A stretch of DNA of 47,929 nt from JADJOY01 sp016713535 [NCBI: Deltaproteobacteria bacterium] (lineage in GTDB: Bacteria > JADJOY01), in contig JADJOY010000047.1 of the NCBI GenBank assembly GCA_016713535.1, forward strand, positions 1-47,929. Reading direction: 5' to 3'. Under the pieces are notes generated by a model, which was not told where the DNA came from, did no database searches, and saw only the letters and a list, made by a program, of their open reading frames with translations. Both the position numbers and the translations under genes were made by a program. Numbering within the stretch: position 1 is the stretch's first letter; every line of letters begins with the position of its first letter. Of the stretch, positions 14,992-25,811 are shown one piece after another.

Positions 14992-16161
14992 TCACCCGTT
15001 GATCCGCGAGTCCGGCTCGCGGTCGTGCGGCCGTGCGAACCAGTAGCCCTGCATCAGGTCGCAGCCGAGATCGCGTGCCGCCACCATCTCCTCGAGGGTC
15101 TCGACACCTTCCACCACCATCTGCACGCCGAGGTCGGCGCACAGCGTCGAGAGCGACTGGATCACCTTGGCCTTGGTAGTGCTCTTGTGGAGCTCGTGGA
15201 CGATGCTGCGATCGACCTTCAGCATGTCCGGCACGATGCGCGTGACGGTGCCCAGCCCGGCGTAGCCGGCGCCGACGTCGTCGATGGCGATGCGGTAGCC
15301 GAGCTGCCTGAGCTGCTCGATGCGCCGCTCGACGCCGCCGAGGCGCTCGATCGAGGCGCGCTCGGTGAGCTCGAGGACCACCCGCGCCGCGACGCGCGAG
15401 AGCGGGGCGTCGGGATCGACGAGATCCGGATCCTCGAGGTCGACCGGGTGCAGGTTGACCGCGAGGTAGGCGGCTTCGGGCAGGCGCTCGACGAAGCGCG
15501 CCGCGCTGGCGCGGACCGCGCGACCGACGTCGTGGAGCCGCGATAGCGCCTCGGCCGCCGCGAGCAGCTTGTCCGGGCTCCGCAGGGTCGGCTCGTCGGT
15601 GCGCACCAGCGCCTCCCAGCCCACGATCGCGTGTCGGGTGGAGCTCACGATCGGCTGGAACGCGAGCCACAAGACACTCAGGGCGCGCTCGAACGCCGCC
15701 TCGTCCAGCGCGGTGAGTGCGGGAGCGGTGGCCCAGGTGGACGGGCGGAACGACGGGTGCCGGCCCTCGCCACGATCGGCGCGGTCGAGGAGGTCGAAGC
15801 GCAGCACGACGCGGCCGACCTGGAGCTTGTCACCCGGTACCAGGCACGCGGAGTCGATCGGGACGCCGTTCACGAAGGTGCCGTTGCGGCTGTTGAGGTC
15901 GATCACCCGCGCCACCCGGCTGCGTCCGGCGAGCCCGTCGAAGGTGATCGTGGCGTGCGAGCGGGACACCGTCTCGTCGTCGATGAGAACGTCGGCGAGC
16001 TCCCCTCGCCCCACCACGAAGCTCGGCTGGTCCGTCGCGAGGTCGAAGCAGAGCCCGGGCTCGCCGCCCTCCACCACCAGCAGGCTCGGCACCACGTGCG
16101 GGCTGCTCGGGGTGGGGATCTGGATGCGGCGGGTGGGCTCTGCACAGGGGGCTGGCTCCAT
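14992..16161 (-). CDS. FHA-EAL protein, likely cyclic-di-GMP phosphodiesterase
   Basis: A 389-aa cytoplasmic protein. The N-terminal FHA domain (about residues 35-130) has VVGRGELADVLIDDETVSRSHA and DLNSRNGTFVNG, the Arg/Ser/Asn phosphothreonine-binding signature. The C-terminal EAL domain (about 160-389) keeps the catalytic set: GWEALVR, the Asn in NLHPVD, ELTERA, AIDDVGAGY, the Lys in LKVDRSIV, VVEGVET and QGYWFARP, so it should hydrolyse c-di-GMP. FHA fused to EAL suggests that a Ser/Thr kinase controls the phosphodiesterase. The ATG at 16161 is chosen because CAGGAG sits 5-6 nt upstream; the frame stays open further but has no better start. No kinase gene is in the window. Confidence 0.88.
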   Translation of the reverse strand: MEPAPCAEPTRRIQIPTPSSPHVVPSLLVVEGGEPGLCFDLATDQPSFVVGRGELADVLIDDETVSRSHATITFDGLAGRSRVARVIDLNSRNGTFVNGVPIDSACLVPGDKLQVGRVVLRFDLLDRADRGEGRHPSFRPSTWATAPALTALDEAAFERALSVLWLAFQPIVSSTRHAIVGWEALVRTDEPTLRSPDKLLAAAEALSRLHDVGRAVRASAARFVERLPEAAYLAVNLHPVDLEDPDLVDPDAPLSRVAARVVLELTERASIERLGGVERRIEQLRQLGYRIAIDDVGAGYAGLGTVTRIVPDMLKVDRSIVHELHKSTTKAKVIQSLSTLCADLGVQMVVEGVETLEEMVAARDLGCDLMQGYWFARPHDREPDSRING

Positions 16162-16607
16162 GTGATCTCCTGGGAAGCGAGGGCGACGAAGGCGGCCGTC
16201 GACCGGGCGGGTTTCGACGACCACCTGCGCCCGCGTGCGGCCGCTGTACGGCTTGGTGCGGCGTGGGTCGAGGGCGTCCGAGGTGGGGTCGTCCGGCATG
16301 GTGCGGCACTCGCGCGCGCGACAGAGCAAGCGACACGCCAAGGCTCAAGCGCCGCGTGTCGAGCGTGGCGCGGGCGGCTCGCTGGGAAGCGAACGCGTGT
16401 GATTCGCTCGGGATTCGAGGGGAGCGGGAGCTCGTCGCAGCGAGCGTGCCCTACGCGCACCCGTCGCGAGGCTGGGCGCGGCTCGCCAACCGTCGGCGGC
16501 GCACGCTGCCGTTGGCGGTTAGCGGGCCGCTGACCCGGCGCGCCGAGACGCGCTCCGGGCGGCGACGGGTCCCACCGCGACCGATCGCGGCGGCCAGCTC
16601 CCGTCGC
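16162..16607. other. 446-bp intergenic region without a supported gene
   Basis: Both flanking genes are on the minus strand. Open frames exist on both strands but look like GC-driven shadows with Arg/Ala-rich products. An inverted repeat CGACACGC (16331-16338) / GCGTGTCG (16354-16361) and the hairpin at 16575-16590 are the only structures noted. The EAL gene promoter should lie here but I cannot place it. Confidence 0.6.
16575..16590 (-). terminator. Hairpin after the GH18 gene
   Basis: CCGCGA (16575-16580), loop CCGA and TCGCGG (16585-16590) lie 17 bp after the GH18 stop codon. The stem is short and no T-run follows, so confidence is low. Confidence 0.35.
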
Positions 16608-18128
16608 TCACGCCGCCGCACGCCCTCGGCGCGCTCGCACGGCGCGCCACGCCGCCGCGACGACCAAGCCGGGCAGCAGCTCGACGAAGCCGCCGCTCGC
16701 TCGCGGTGACCCGCCGGCGCCGCTGCTCATCGCGGCCTCGGCCGGCGCTCCCCCGCAGCCCACGGTGCAGCCCTCGTCGGCGACACCGGAGCAGTTCTCG
16801 TCGACGCCGTTGCCGCACACCTCGGCCGCGCCCGGGTGGATGGCCGGGTTGGCGTCGTTGCAGTCGGTGCCGCCGCAGGTGGCCGCCGGGTAGCCGTCGC
16901 CGTCGGCGTCGGGGCAGGTGGGCACGAGCTTGGTCTCGAGGGCCGTCCAGAGCTCGGGGTTCGCACCCTCGTAGCCGAGCGCCCAGATGCCGACGCCCCC
17001 GAGGCTCTCCGAGTTGACCTGATCCAGCTTGAGCGAGATCGACGCGTCGTCGTCGTACCACAGCTGGCGTGCGCCGCCCGAGGTGTAGAGCACGAACGGC
17101 GTCTGCGACGCCGCGTCCCACGCGGAGCCGGACGTCTGCGCGCGGGACTTCGCCTGCGCGTAGGTGCGGGAGGTCGCCGAGCCGGTCGCGGTCCCCGGGA
17201 TGGCGAAGCTGGTGGTGGGCCAGTCGTAGCCGTACCAGGGCACGCCGAGGATGAACCTGGAGCGGTTGGCGGCGCCGCCCCAGGTCACGTAGTCGGCGAT
17301 CGTCCAGGCGACGTTGTAGGTGCCCCACAGCGCGCCGCCGGTGAGCGGCGAGACGGGGCCGGGCGCGCCGCCGCTCCAGTGGTAGTCGTAGGCCATGATC
17401 ATGAGGCCGTCGGTGGCGAGCGCGAGCTGGTCGTAGTCGAAGACGCCGTTCCAGTCGACGGCGGGTGTCGCGATGAGCACCTTCGAGCCCGGGATCGCGG
17501 CGTGGAACGTGTTGGTGAGCGCGGTCATCAGCGCCACCAGCCCGGTCTTGTTGGCGGAGCCGCCGGCGACACCCTCGAAGTCGAGGCACACGCCGTCGCC
17601 TCCCGCGCTCTGCACCAGCGCGAGCGCGTTGTCGACGAGTGCGGTCCGGTAGCTGGCGTTGCCGAGGATCGTGGTGATCGCCGTGGAGTCGAAGAGCGTG
17701 ACCGTCAGCACCACCTTCACGCCGTTCGCGTGCGCAGTCGAGATCAGCGACGCGGTGCTCGTGCCCCAGCCGTGGACGTCACCGAAGGTGCCGTTGCGCG
17801 CGCTGGCGTCGACCTCGGCGCTGAAGTACGCGACCGTCGTGAGCAGGTCCCAGTGGAAGCCGGTGAAGCCTCCGGCCCAGTAGGGATAGAAGCCCACGAC
17901 CTGCTTGGCCACGCGGGGCACGCGCAGCGCCTCGCCCACGATCGCTTCCTCGTCGCCGGTGAGCGACGGCGGTTCGCCCTGGTGCTCGGCGAGCTCGCGG
18001 GCGTGGATGCCGGGCGCATCCTGCGGTGAGTCCTGAGCGATCGCGCTGCCCGTCGCGATGGCGAGGACCAGCGAGACGAGGCAAGCGGCAGCGAGCCGCG
18101 CGCGAGCACCAGCCGGGATCGAGGTCAT
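16608..18128 (-). CDS. Secreted GH18-family glycosidase-like protein with MopE-type repeat and C-terminal anchor
   Basis: A 506-aa protein with a signal peptide (hydrophobic core ending SAIAQD). Residues of about 70-400 form a GH18 TIM barrel (VVGFYPYWAGG; GGDGVCLDFEGV; MIMAYDYHWSGG; GVPWYGYDW; GVGIWALGYEG). The catalytic acid is kept in the DxE of LDFEG, while the first Asp of DxDxE is Cys. Related cortex-lytic YaaH/SleL proteins have Asn there, so peptidoglycan N-acetylglucosaminidase is likelier than chitinase. A Cys/Asp repeat follows (DADGDGYPAATCGG, TDCNDANPAIHPGAAEVC), like the MopE metal-binding module. The tail, GCGG, a Gly/Ser stretch, a weak hydrophobic segment and Arg-rich end, resembles a Myxo-CTERM sorting tail. 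The ATG has GGAGGGG just upstream. Confidence 0.85.
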   Translation of the reverse strand: MTSIPAGARARLAAACLVSLVLAIATGSAIAQDSPQDAPGIHARELAEHQGEPPSLTGDEEAIVGEALRVPRVAKQVVGFYPYWAGGFTGFHWDLLTTVAYFSAEVDASARNGTFGDVHGWGTSTASLISTAHANGVKVVLTVTLFDSTAITTILGNASYRTALVDNALALVQSAGGDGVCLDFEGVAGGSANKTGLVALMTALTNTFHAAIPGSKVLIATPAVDWNGVFDYDQLALATDGLMIMAYDYHWSGGAPGPVSPLTGGALWGTYNVAWTIADYVTWGGAANRSRFILGVPWYGYDWPTTSFAIPGTATGSATSRTYAQAKSRAQTSGSAWDAASQTPFVLYTSGGARQLWYDDDASISLKLDQVNSESLGGVGIWALGYEGANPELWTALETKLVPTCPDADGDGYPAATCGGTDCNDANPAIHPGAAEVCGNGVDENCSGVADEGCTVGCGGAPAEAAMSSGAGGSPRASGGFVELLPGLVVAAAWRAVRARRGRAAA

Positions 18129-18533
18129 GGCCCCTCCGATGTGCGAGGCGGCGATCCTACCAGGTGGCTGGCTCTCCGTGTGCGCCCGACGGAGCGTACG
18201 CCTCCAGAGCGGGAGGAGGGCTTGAAAAGGCCCGAGCGGACTGGCGACCCGAGCCACGAGCGAAGCGCGTACCGCGGGGTGGTCTGCTGGGATCGAACGG
18301 TGTCGCGGTGCAGCCCCCTCGCGTATCGCCGGGCACGCGACGCGTGCCCCTCCGTCCGGAGCCCGCACTCACTCGGATCGGGACGCGGCCTCGAGCGGCA
18401 TCCCGGATCGCGGACCGACCGGGCTCGCCAAGCGGCGCGTCGCAGCGCGACGCCGCGAGCGAAGCGAGTGCCTCGGGGGTGGGACCCGCGCGAATTCACT
18501 TCGCGCGGGCGGGGGGCTCGAAAGCCCCCCGTA
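18129..18533. repeat. 405-bp intergenic region built of dispersed repeats
   Basis: No gene is supported. It holds two copies of a motif with core GCGAAGCG, GT, CC, CGGGG, GTG at 18253-18282 and 18452-18483 (others at 30661-30688 and, partly, 30852-30879). The inverted copy of the 11838 element, including its GGGCACGC hairpin, lies at 18325-18360, and a double hairpin at 18485-18531 follows the ettA stop. Repeats of this kind are shared with the 30646-31067 space, so this looks like a site where mobile or palindromic sequences accumulate. Confidence 0.65.
18485..18531 (-). terminator. Tandem hairpins downstream of ettA
   Basis: Two perfect hairpins adjoin: CCCGCGCGAA / TTCGCGCGGG (18485-18494, 18500-18509) and CGGGGGGCT / AGCCCCCCG (18510-18518, 18523-18531, loop CGAA). 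The second lies 2 bp from the ettA stop. No T-run follows; the second stem core is the same as at the end of purA (31039-31061), which suggests a shared terminator-like repeat. Confidence 0.6.
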
Positions 18534-20213
<1,680 letters not shown>

Positions 20214-20463
20214 GGTGAGCGGACCTCGAAGCGGCGGACGGGAGCGCGCGACGGAGCGTCGCGGGTCGCATCCTGCGAAATCGTGGGCAGGGGTGAGCCG
20301 CGGAGAGTAGCAGGGATGCCGCAGCGCGGCACGAGCCGCGAGATCACTGGAGCCCGACGCTTCGTCGTCGGGGGCGGCGCTCGCGTGTGCGCGACGAAGC
20401 GCGCGGCTCCACAGGTGGGATCCGCGGCGCGCTGGCCGCCAGACCGGTTCGGGCCGACCCGAT

Positions 20464-21705
20464 CTACAGCCCGGCGGTCTCTTCGAGCTCTCGGCCCGAG
20501 GTCTCGGGCAGGAGCCACAGGATGAAGCCGAGGGCGAGGAGCGGAAACACGGCGGTGGCTGCGGCGGCGGGGCCCCAGCCGACGTACTCCGCGGCCCAGC
20601 CGACTGCGAGCGGTCCGAGCACGTAGCCGATCCGGCCGAGGAGGTTGTTGCTCCACGCGAACGCGTCGCCGCGCAGCTCGGTGGGGAAGAGCTCGGCGGT
20701 ATAGGCGTTGAGGACCGGCAGGACCGCGCTCGCGCCGAAGATCGTGATCGCGAGCGCCGCGGTGAGGCTCGCGCGGTCGGGCAGGGTGTAGGTCAGGAAC
20801 ACCCCGACGGAGGTGAGCACGAAGATGATCGCGCCGCCGCCGCGCCGCCCGAGCACGTCGATGAGCTTGCCGGAGGCGAAGGCGAGCGGCATGGCCGCGA
20901 GCGCGGCGATGGTGATGCTGGCGCCGCCCTGCGCGTCCGTGAAGTGGCGCTCGGCGAGCGCGAACTCCTTCCAGAACGTGACCGCGCTCTGCGTGCACAC
21001 GTAGGTGAGCCCCCAGATGAGCGCCAGCTCGAGCACCCGACCGCGGTAGGGCCCGCGCAGGATCTCGAGGAGCGGGCGGTGCTCGGCGGGCTGCGCCGCC
21101 GCGACCTCGGCGAAGCGGCTGCTCTCGCGCAGGTTGCGGCGCGCGAACGCGAGCAGCACCAGCGGGATCGTGCCCACGAAGTAGACGCTTCGCCAGCCGA
21201 GCGGTGTCGCGAGCAGCATGGGGACCATCCCCGCGCACACCACCGAGCCCAGGCTCGACATCGCCTGGATCACGCCGATGACCAGCCCCCGTTTCGCGGC
21301 CGGGAACTCCTCCGCCGCGTAGACCATGCTCACCGCCCACTCGGCGATCAGGAACACCCGCGCGGTGAACTGGGCGATCGCGAAGCTGACCGGCCCGGTC
21401 GCGAGGCCGGAGGCGAAGCTCGAGATCGTGTACCCGGCGATGGTGAGCGTGAGCACACGCCGGCGCCCCCACCGGTCGGACTGGCGGACCAGTACGTAGG
21501 AGAGGATGGTCCCCGCGTTGATGACGGCGACGAGGGTCGCCCCCGCGCTCTTCGAGAGCTCCATGGAGGCGCGCAGGTTGGGGAGGATCTGGCTGATGGC
21601 GATGAAGTCGTAGCCCTCGAAGAACGTCGCCACGCCGAGGAACACGAAGAGGCGCTTCTGATAGGAGCTGAGGCTCGACGTGTCCGAGGTGGCGGGCGAG
21701 GTCAT
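20464..21705 (-). CDS. Major facilitator superfamily transporter
   Basis: A 413-aa membrane protein with about 12 hydrophobic segments in two halves. The loop 2-3 signature [13 protein letters not shown] and the helix 1 motif FFEGYDF are typical of the sugar/benzoate-type MFS branch (aromatic-acid:H+ symporters and metabolite transporters). Helix 5 contains [12 protein letters not shown]. The second half repeats the pattern with [13 protein letters not shown] and [21 protein letters not shown]. Substrate is unknown; an organic acid is the usual guess for this branch. The ATG is preceded by a weak ribosome site (GAAACATCGCCC). No operon partner is close. Confidence 0.85.
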   Translation of the reverse strand: MTSPATSDTSSLSSYQKRLFVFLGVATFFEGYDFIAISQILPNLRASMELSKSAGATLVAVINAGTILSYVLVRQSDRWGRRRVLTLTIAGYTISSFASGLATGPVSFAIAQFTARVFLIAEWAVSMVYAAEEFPAAKRGLVIGVIQAMSSLGSVVCAGMVPMLLATPLGWRSVYFVGTIPLVLLAFARRNLRESSRFAEVAAAQPAEHRPLLEILRGPYRGRVLELALIWGLTYVCTQSAVTFWKEFALAERHFTDAQGGASITIAALAAMPLAFASGKLIDVLGRRGGGAIIFVLTSVGVFLTYTLPDRASLTAALAITIFGASAVLPVLNAYTAELFPTELRGDAFAWSNNLLGRIGYVLGPLAVGWAAEYVGWGPAAAATAVFPLLALGFILWLLPETSGRELEETAGL

Positions 21706-21829
21706 GGGCGATGTTTCCGGGGACGGGTCGAGAGGGCGCCGTGGAGCGCTCGGTGGGACAGGCCGCGCGACTCGCCCGGCGCACGTCGCCCGCGGAGTTC
21801 CGAGCGGGCGAGACGTGGACCGCCGGCGA

Positions 21830-22329
21830 TCACTCGACCCGGATCAAGCCTTCGGCCCAGTTGCCGACGACGCGGCCACTCGGCGCGACGAGCCGAGCGC
21901 CGTGGTAGAAGCGGTTGGCGAGGACGCTGCACAGCGACGTGAAGCGGCGCGACCGCTCCTCGTGGTCCAGCGACTCCAGCCTGCGCCGACGTTCACGACC
22001 AAGGTCTTGCCGTCGACCCCGAGGCTGACCGACGGAACCAGGCGATCGACCTCGACCAAGCTCATCCCGCGCACGGGTGTTTCGCCCGGATGCTTCAGGA
22101 ACACCATCACTTCCGAGACGCTGCGAGTGGCGGCGATCACCGTGACGGTGGCGAGCACCAAGATGGCGAGGAGCCGGTAGGGGATGCGGGACTTGCGTTC
22201 CCCGGCGTGGCTCGCCTCTTCGGAGGTGCGGCGCCGCGCGGCCTCTTCGCGAACCAACCGCGTCATGTCCTCGCGATGCGCGCGCGGATCGCGCGTCGTC
22301 CCGGGGGTGGGGTCTTGGGCGTTCGTCAT
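21830..22329 (-). CDS. Single-pass membrane protein of unknown function (one frameshift)
   Basis: The N-terminal 50 residues are polar (MTNAQDPTPG, HREDMTRLVREEAARRR), followed by one membrane helix (IPYRLLAILVLATVTVIAA), so the C-terminal part is outside the cytoplasm. After LGVDGKTLVVNV the reading frame must shift by one base near 21990. The next frame reads RRLESLDHEERSRRFTSL, then LANRFYHGARLVAPSG and NWAEGLIRVE, and ends at 21830. The restored length is about 166 aa. I recognise no family. It diverges from the pilin-like gene, sharing a 107-bp promoter region, which hints at a link to pilus or secretion functions; this is inference only. Confidence 0.55.
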
Positions 22330-22369
22330 GAGATCGAAGGCATCGCGTTGACCGCGTCACCGGAGCGGA

Positions 22370-22414
22370 CTAAGATCTTAGCAGTTTTGTCGAACGATCC
22401 CAAGGATTTATATC
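22370..22414 (+). promoter_or_regulatory. Candidate sigma-70-like promoter with upstream palindrome
   Basis: TTGTCG (22387-22392) and TATATC (22409-22414) are 16 bp apart, in an unusually AT-rich patch, 23 bp before the pilin-like ATG. Directly upstream is the perfect 12-bp palindrome CTAAGATCTTAG (22370-22381), a possible operator that could also act on the divergent gene starting at 22329. Confidence 0.5.
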
Positions 22415-22436
22415 GATTCCGCGAGAGGTGGCAGGG

Positions 22437-22919
22437 ATGATCGCACGGCATCCATCGGCAGCGCACGCCGGGCGCGGCGCGCACGGCTTCACCCTCGTCG
22501 AGCTGCTGGTGGCGCTGGCGATCATGTCGATTCTCGCAGTGGTGGTCGCGCCCAAGATCCTCGGCAGTCGCGAGAAGGCGATGACGAATGCGTGCCTGGC
22601 GGCCTTCCACGCCATGGACGGCGAGCTCTCGAACCGGATCTCCAAATACGAGTCCCTCGGCGACACCCAGGCGGCGAGCAAGAGCATCACGGAGGTCGTC
22701 CAGGTGCAGGACACGAGCGGCGCCAAGAACCCGCGAAACCGCGCTCAGCCCGGCTACGTGAACGCCGGCACCGGGCCGGTGGCGCCCTCGTCCAACACCG
22801 CTTGCCAGGTCTTCCTGGCGGACTTCACGCCCACTTCGGGGAGCGACCGGCCGCCCACCGTCACGGTGTGGCAATACGAGGCCGGCGCGATCCGCTCGGG
22901 TCGCATCACCCTGAACTGA
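22437..22919 (+). CDS. Type IV pilin-like protein (prepilin N-terminal methylation motif)
   Basis: A 160-aa protein with a 17-residue leader followed by the prepilin peptidase site G-FTLVELLVALAI, with the conserved Glu at position +5 and a continuing hydrophobic helix (MSILAVVVAPKIL). It is therefore a type IV pilin, minor pilin or type II secretion pseudopilin. The globular part has two cysteines (C55-region and C126-region) and no clear subfamily signature. The ATG at 22437 is chosen for its GAGAGG ribosome site 8 nt upstream; a GTG 9 nt earlier is less likely. No pilus assembly genes are nearby, so it is an orphan locus. It ends 23 bp from the convergent GH38 gene. Confidence 0.85.
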   Translation: MIARHPSAAHAGRGAHGFTLVELLVALAIMSILAVVVAPKILGSREKAMTNACLAAFHAMDGELSNRISKYESLGDTQAASKSITEVVQVQDTSGAKNPRNRAQPGYVNAGTGPVAPSSNTACQVFLADFTPTSGSDRPPTVTVWQYEAGAIRSGRITLN

Positions 22920-22942
22920 GGAGATCGGCGGCGCGCCGCCGG

Positions 22943-25738
22943 TCACGGCGCGTCTGCGACCAGCCGCAGCGTGGTGATGCTGCGGTCGAGCGTGACCGTG
23001 AAGCTCGAGGCGTCGGCGGCCACCGGCTCCGCGGCGACCTCGAGGCCGTCGGCCTTCCACACCGCGAAGCCCGCGAAGGCCGACGCCACGTGCGCGACCA
23101 CGGGCTCTCGCCCGTGGCGGATCACCCGCACGATGCGATCGGCCGAGCCGTCCTGGGCGGCCTTGAGCGCCGAGAGCGTGACGTCGGGCTCTTCGATCGC
23201 GAGCCACGAGCGCCGCGCCGGCACCGGGCCGGCGTGAGCACCGGTCGCGACCGCGACCAGCGGCCGGTACGCGTCGAGTGCCCGCGACGCGACGCGGTCC
23301 TCGCGCCAGCTCGCGCCCCGGCGGGCCCCGACGCTGAGGCGCAACGTGTAGGGCAGGTCTTCGTGGTTGGGCGGCCCGAGCGCGTCCCAGTAGGTGTCGC
23401 GCGTCAGCATCACGTCGAGGGTGCCGTCGTCGGTGGCGCTCACGCCGGTCGTCCCTTGGTTGGCGACCCACACACCCAGGGCGGGCTCGTCGCGGCCGAC
23501 GTCCACCCACCCGGTCACGGGCCAGAACGTCGGCTCGAAGAGCTTGTGCCGCGGCCGCTCCACCTCGGTGAAGGGGATGCGGGTCGTGAGGGTCGAGCCC
23601 GCGAACGGCGTCCGTAGCCGCACCACCAGCGTCGACGCGAAGGGTGGTGTGGCGGTGATCGCCAGGTCGGCGCGATCGAGCTCGGCGCCCAGGCTCACGA
23701 CGCGCTCGATCGCCGCCTCGTCGGGGGTGACGAAGGCGACGCTCACGCGCGCCGGTCCACGCTCGCGGACGGCGAGCGTGGTCGGCGTCTGGCCGCCGCA
23801 GACACTCGTGCGCTCGGCGAAGTCGCGGCCCACCTCGGAGCCGATCCGGTAGGCACCACCCGCGTCGAAGTAGCCCACCACGTCGAGTGACGGCCCCGCG
23901 AAGAGCGCGCGGCCGTCGGCGGTCGTGAGGGCGGTGGCGCACCAGCCCGCGGCCTTCGTGAGCGTGATCGAGAGCGCTGCGTTGGCGAGCGTGACCGCGT
24001 CGGCGGCGGACGGGTCGTCGACGGGCCGCCCCCCGCGGGTCAGCGTGAGGACGGGGCTCGCGGAGTCCGCCGGCGGGCTCGCCGTTTCGACCCGGCGCAC
24101 CGCGAACGCCGCGGTGCCGGCGCTCGGTACGTCGCGGGCGAGGAAGAGGAGGCGACCGCGTGAGACCCGGCCGTCAGCGACGCGCTCGGTCGTGAGCCAC
24201 TGTGACGGCAGCACGCGTCCCTGCTCGTCGAGGACGTCGATCGCCGCGGTGGGCGGATCGAAGGCGAGGTCCACTTCGGTGAGGTCGGTGCGCGCCCGGC
24301 CGCTCGGGTTGAGCACGAGGACCGCCGCATCCGCGCCGGGGGTCGCGGTGTCGACGGTCGCGGCGAGCGCATCCAGTGATCCGGCGAGCGCCGCTTCTCC
24401 GGACGCGAGCGCGTCGGCCGACCACGGTCGCAGGTCGGTCGCGAGCGCCTCCTGGGTGCTGGTCCCGGTGATCGCGTCGTGGTGGTTCATGAACGCCGAG
24501 CGGTCCCAGCCGTGATCGAGGAGGTCGGCCGGGTAGGGCGAGCCGGTCGCCGCGGCGATCACGCCGGCCACCTCCGCCGCGACGAGCGCTTCGGTGGCGC
24601 GTCGCAGGGTGCCCTTGAGGTCGGGATGGGTCGCGTAGAAGCCCATGAAATACGGGCTCGCGTCGGCCTCGAGGACGGGCAGGTCGCGGCGCCGGCCGTT
24701 CACGAGCGCGACGTAGTCGTCGAAGGTCGCGGCGATCGCCCACACGCCGGTCGCGGCGTAGCGCTCGTCGTTCCAGCGCTTCACGTAGGCGAGGAGCTCG
24801 CGTTTCGGCCACGAGAAGTCGATGCCGATCGGCAAGAAGAGATACGGCGTGCGGCTGAGCGGCGCGAGGCGCGCGACGTGGCTCGCCAGGTGCTCCGGGA
24901 CGACGCCCGGGTCGATGAACGGCGGCCGGTTCCAGTCGACCCCGAAGCCCGCGACGCCGAACCACGGGAACGAGAAGTCGAGGTCGTCGCCCTGCATGTA
25001 GCCGAAGGGCATCCAGTGGGCGAGCGCCTCCGCGCCATCGGGCGCACGCCAGATCCAGTCGGCGCTGCCCTCGCCGGCGAGGGTCTCGGCCGTCGAGCCG
25101 GGGAACGGGTCGATGCCGCCCGGCTTCCCCGGTCCCGCTTTCGCGAAGACCTCGACGCCATCGACCCGCGCCAGACCGACCGCGCCGACGTGGAAGTGCT
25201 CGAGGATGCTCGGCAGGGAAGGCGCGTGACCGAAGCTGTCCGGCACCCACGCCGCCCTGGGTGTCACGCCGAGGTGCTCCTGGGTCCAGCGGATGCCGAG
25301 CAGAAAGTCCCGGATCAGCGACTCGTCGCCGGGCAAGAGCGAGTCGGGGCTCGAGAGCCCGCCGCCGACCACGTGCAGCGCGCCGCTCGAAGCGAGCCGG
25401 CGCACGGAGTCGCGTGACTCGGGGTGCTCGTCCCAGTAGCGGCGTAGCCACGCCACCTCGGCGACCGAGTAGCGGTAGCCCGGCTGCTCGTCGAGGATCG
25501 CAAACGACGCCCGTAACACGTCGCGAACGGCCTTCTCCCAGTAGCCGTCGAAGGTGTCGAGGAAGTTGAGGTCGAGGTGCGACGACTGGCTGAGCACCAC
25601 GACCTGGACCGCGTCGGCCGGGATGCCGAGCGACTCGCGAAGCGCGGTCTCGTCGGGTGCCGGGGACGCGCCGCCTTCGCCGTGACCGCTCGCGCACCCG
25701 GCGCACCCGGCGAGCGCGGTGAGCACGAGCCCGATCAC
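22943..25738 (-). CDS. GH38-family alpha-mannosidase-like lipoprotein
   Basis: A 931-aa protein. The N-terminus has a short signal with lipobox LAGC (Cys12), so it is probably a lipoprotein. The GH38 catalytic domain shows SSHLDLNFL (the H-x-D zinc site), WVPDSFGHAPSLPSIL (the nucleophile Asp), and FMNHHDAITGTST (zinc-binding His, hallmark HHDAITGT). The C-terminal half is beta-rich (mannosidase C-terminal domains). The family cleaves alpha-mannosides with retention using zinc. The start is GTG 25738; the upstream frame is open with Arg residues fitting a signal n-region but no start codon, so the true start may be a few codons earlier. It lies 73 bp after an unknown lipoprotein gene on the same strand; extracellular glycan breakdown is likely. 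Confidence 0.85.
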   Translation of the reverse strand: MIGLVLTALAGCAGCASGHGEGGASPAPDETALRESLGIPADAVQVVVLSQSSHLDLNFLDTFDGYWEKAVRDVLRASFAILDEQPGYRYSVAEVAWLRRYWDEHPESRDSVRRLASSGALHVVGGGLSSPDSLLPGDESLIRDFLLGIRWTQEHLGVTPRAAWVPDSFGHAPSLPSILEHFHVGAVGLARVDGVEVFAKAGPGKPGGIDPFPGSTAETLAGEGSADWIWRAPDGAEALAHWMPFGYMQGDDLDFSFPWFGVAGFGVDWNRPPFIDPGVVPEHLASHVARLAPLSRTPYLFLPIGIDFSWPKRELLAYVKRWNDERYAATGVWAIAATFDDYVALVNGRRRDLPVLEADASPYFMGFYATHPDLKGTLRRATEALVAAEVAGVIAAATGSPYPADLLDHGWDRSAFMNHHDAITGTSTQEALATDLRPWSADALASGEAALAGSLDALAATVDTATPGADAAVLVLNPSGRARTDLTEVDLAFDPPTAAIDVLDEQGRVLPSQWLTTERVADGRVSRGRLLFLARDVPSAGTAAFAVRRVETASPPADSASPVLTLTRGGRPVDDPSAADAVTLANAALSITLTKAAGWCATALTTADGRALFAGPSLDVVGYFDAGGAYRIGSEVGRDFAERTSVCGGQTPTTLAVRERGPARVSVAFVTPDEAAIERVVSLGAELDRADLAITATPPFASTLVVRLRTPFAGSTLTTRIPFTEVERPRHKLFEPTFWPVTGWVDVGRDEPALGVWVANQGTTGVSATDDGTLDVMLTRDTYWDALGPPNHEDLPYTLRLSVGARRGASWREDRVASRALDAYRPLVAVATGAHAGPVPARRSWLAIEEPDVTLSALKAAQDGSADRIVRVIRHGREPVVAHVASAFAGFAVWKADGLEVAAEPVAADASSFTVTLDRSITTLRLVADAP

Positions 25739-25811
25739 GGCCGCCCGCGCGGCGCGGACGGGGCGATCGGGAAGTCGGGGAGGGGGGCGCTGGCGCGTGG
25801 GTTCCTCGGCG

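Noticed and set aside
16395-16440. tRNA-like T-arm (TCGAATCC on the minus strand)
   Set aside because: No acceptor, D or anticodon arms can be folded around it; the sequence is only a short hairpin.
18270-18320. Second tRNA-like fragment (TTCGATCC on the minus strand)
   Set aside because: The flanking stems do not pair and no anticodon arm is visible; it lies in the repeat-rich spacer.
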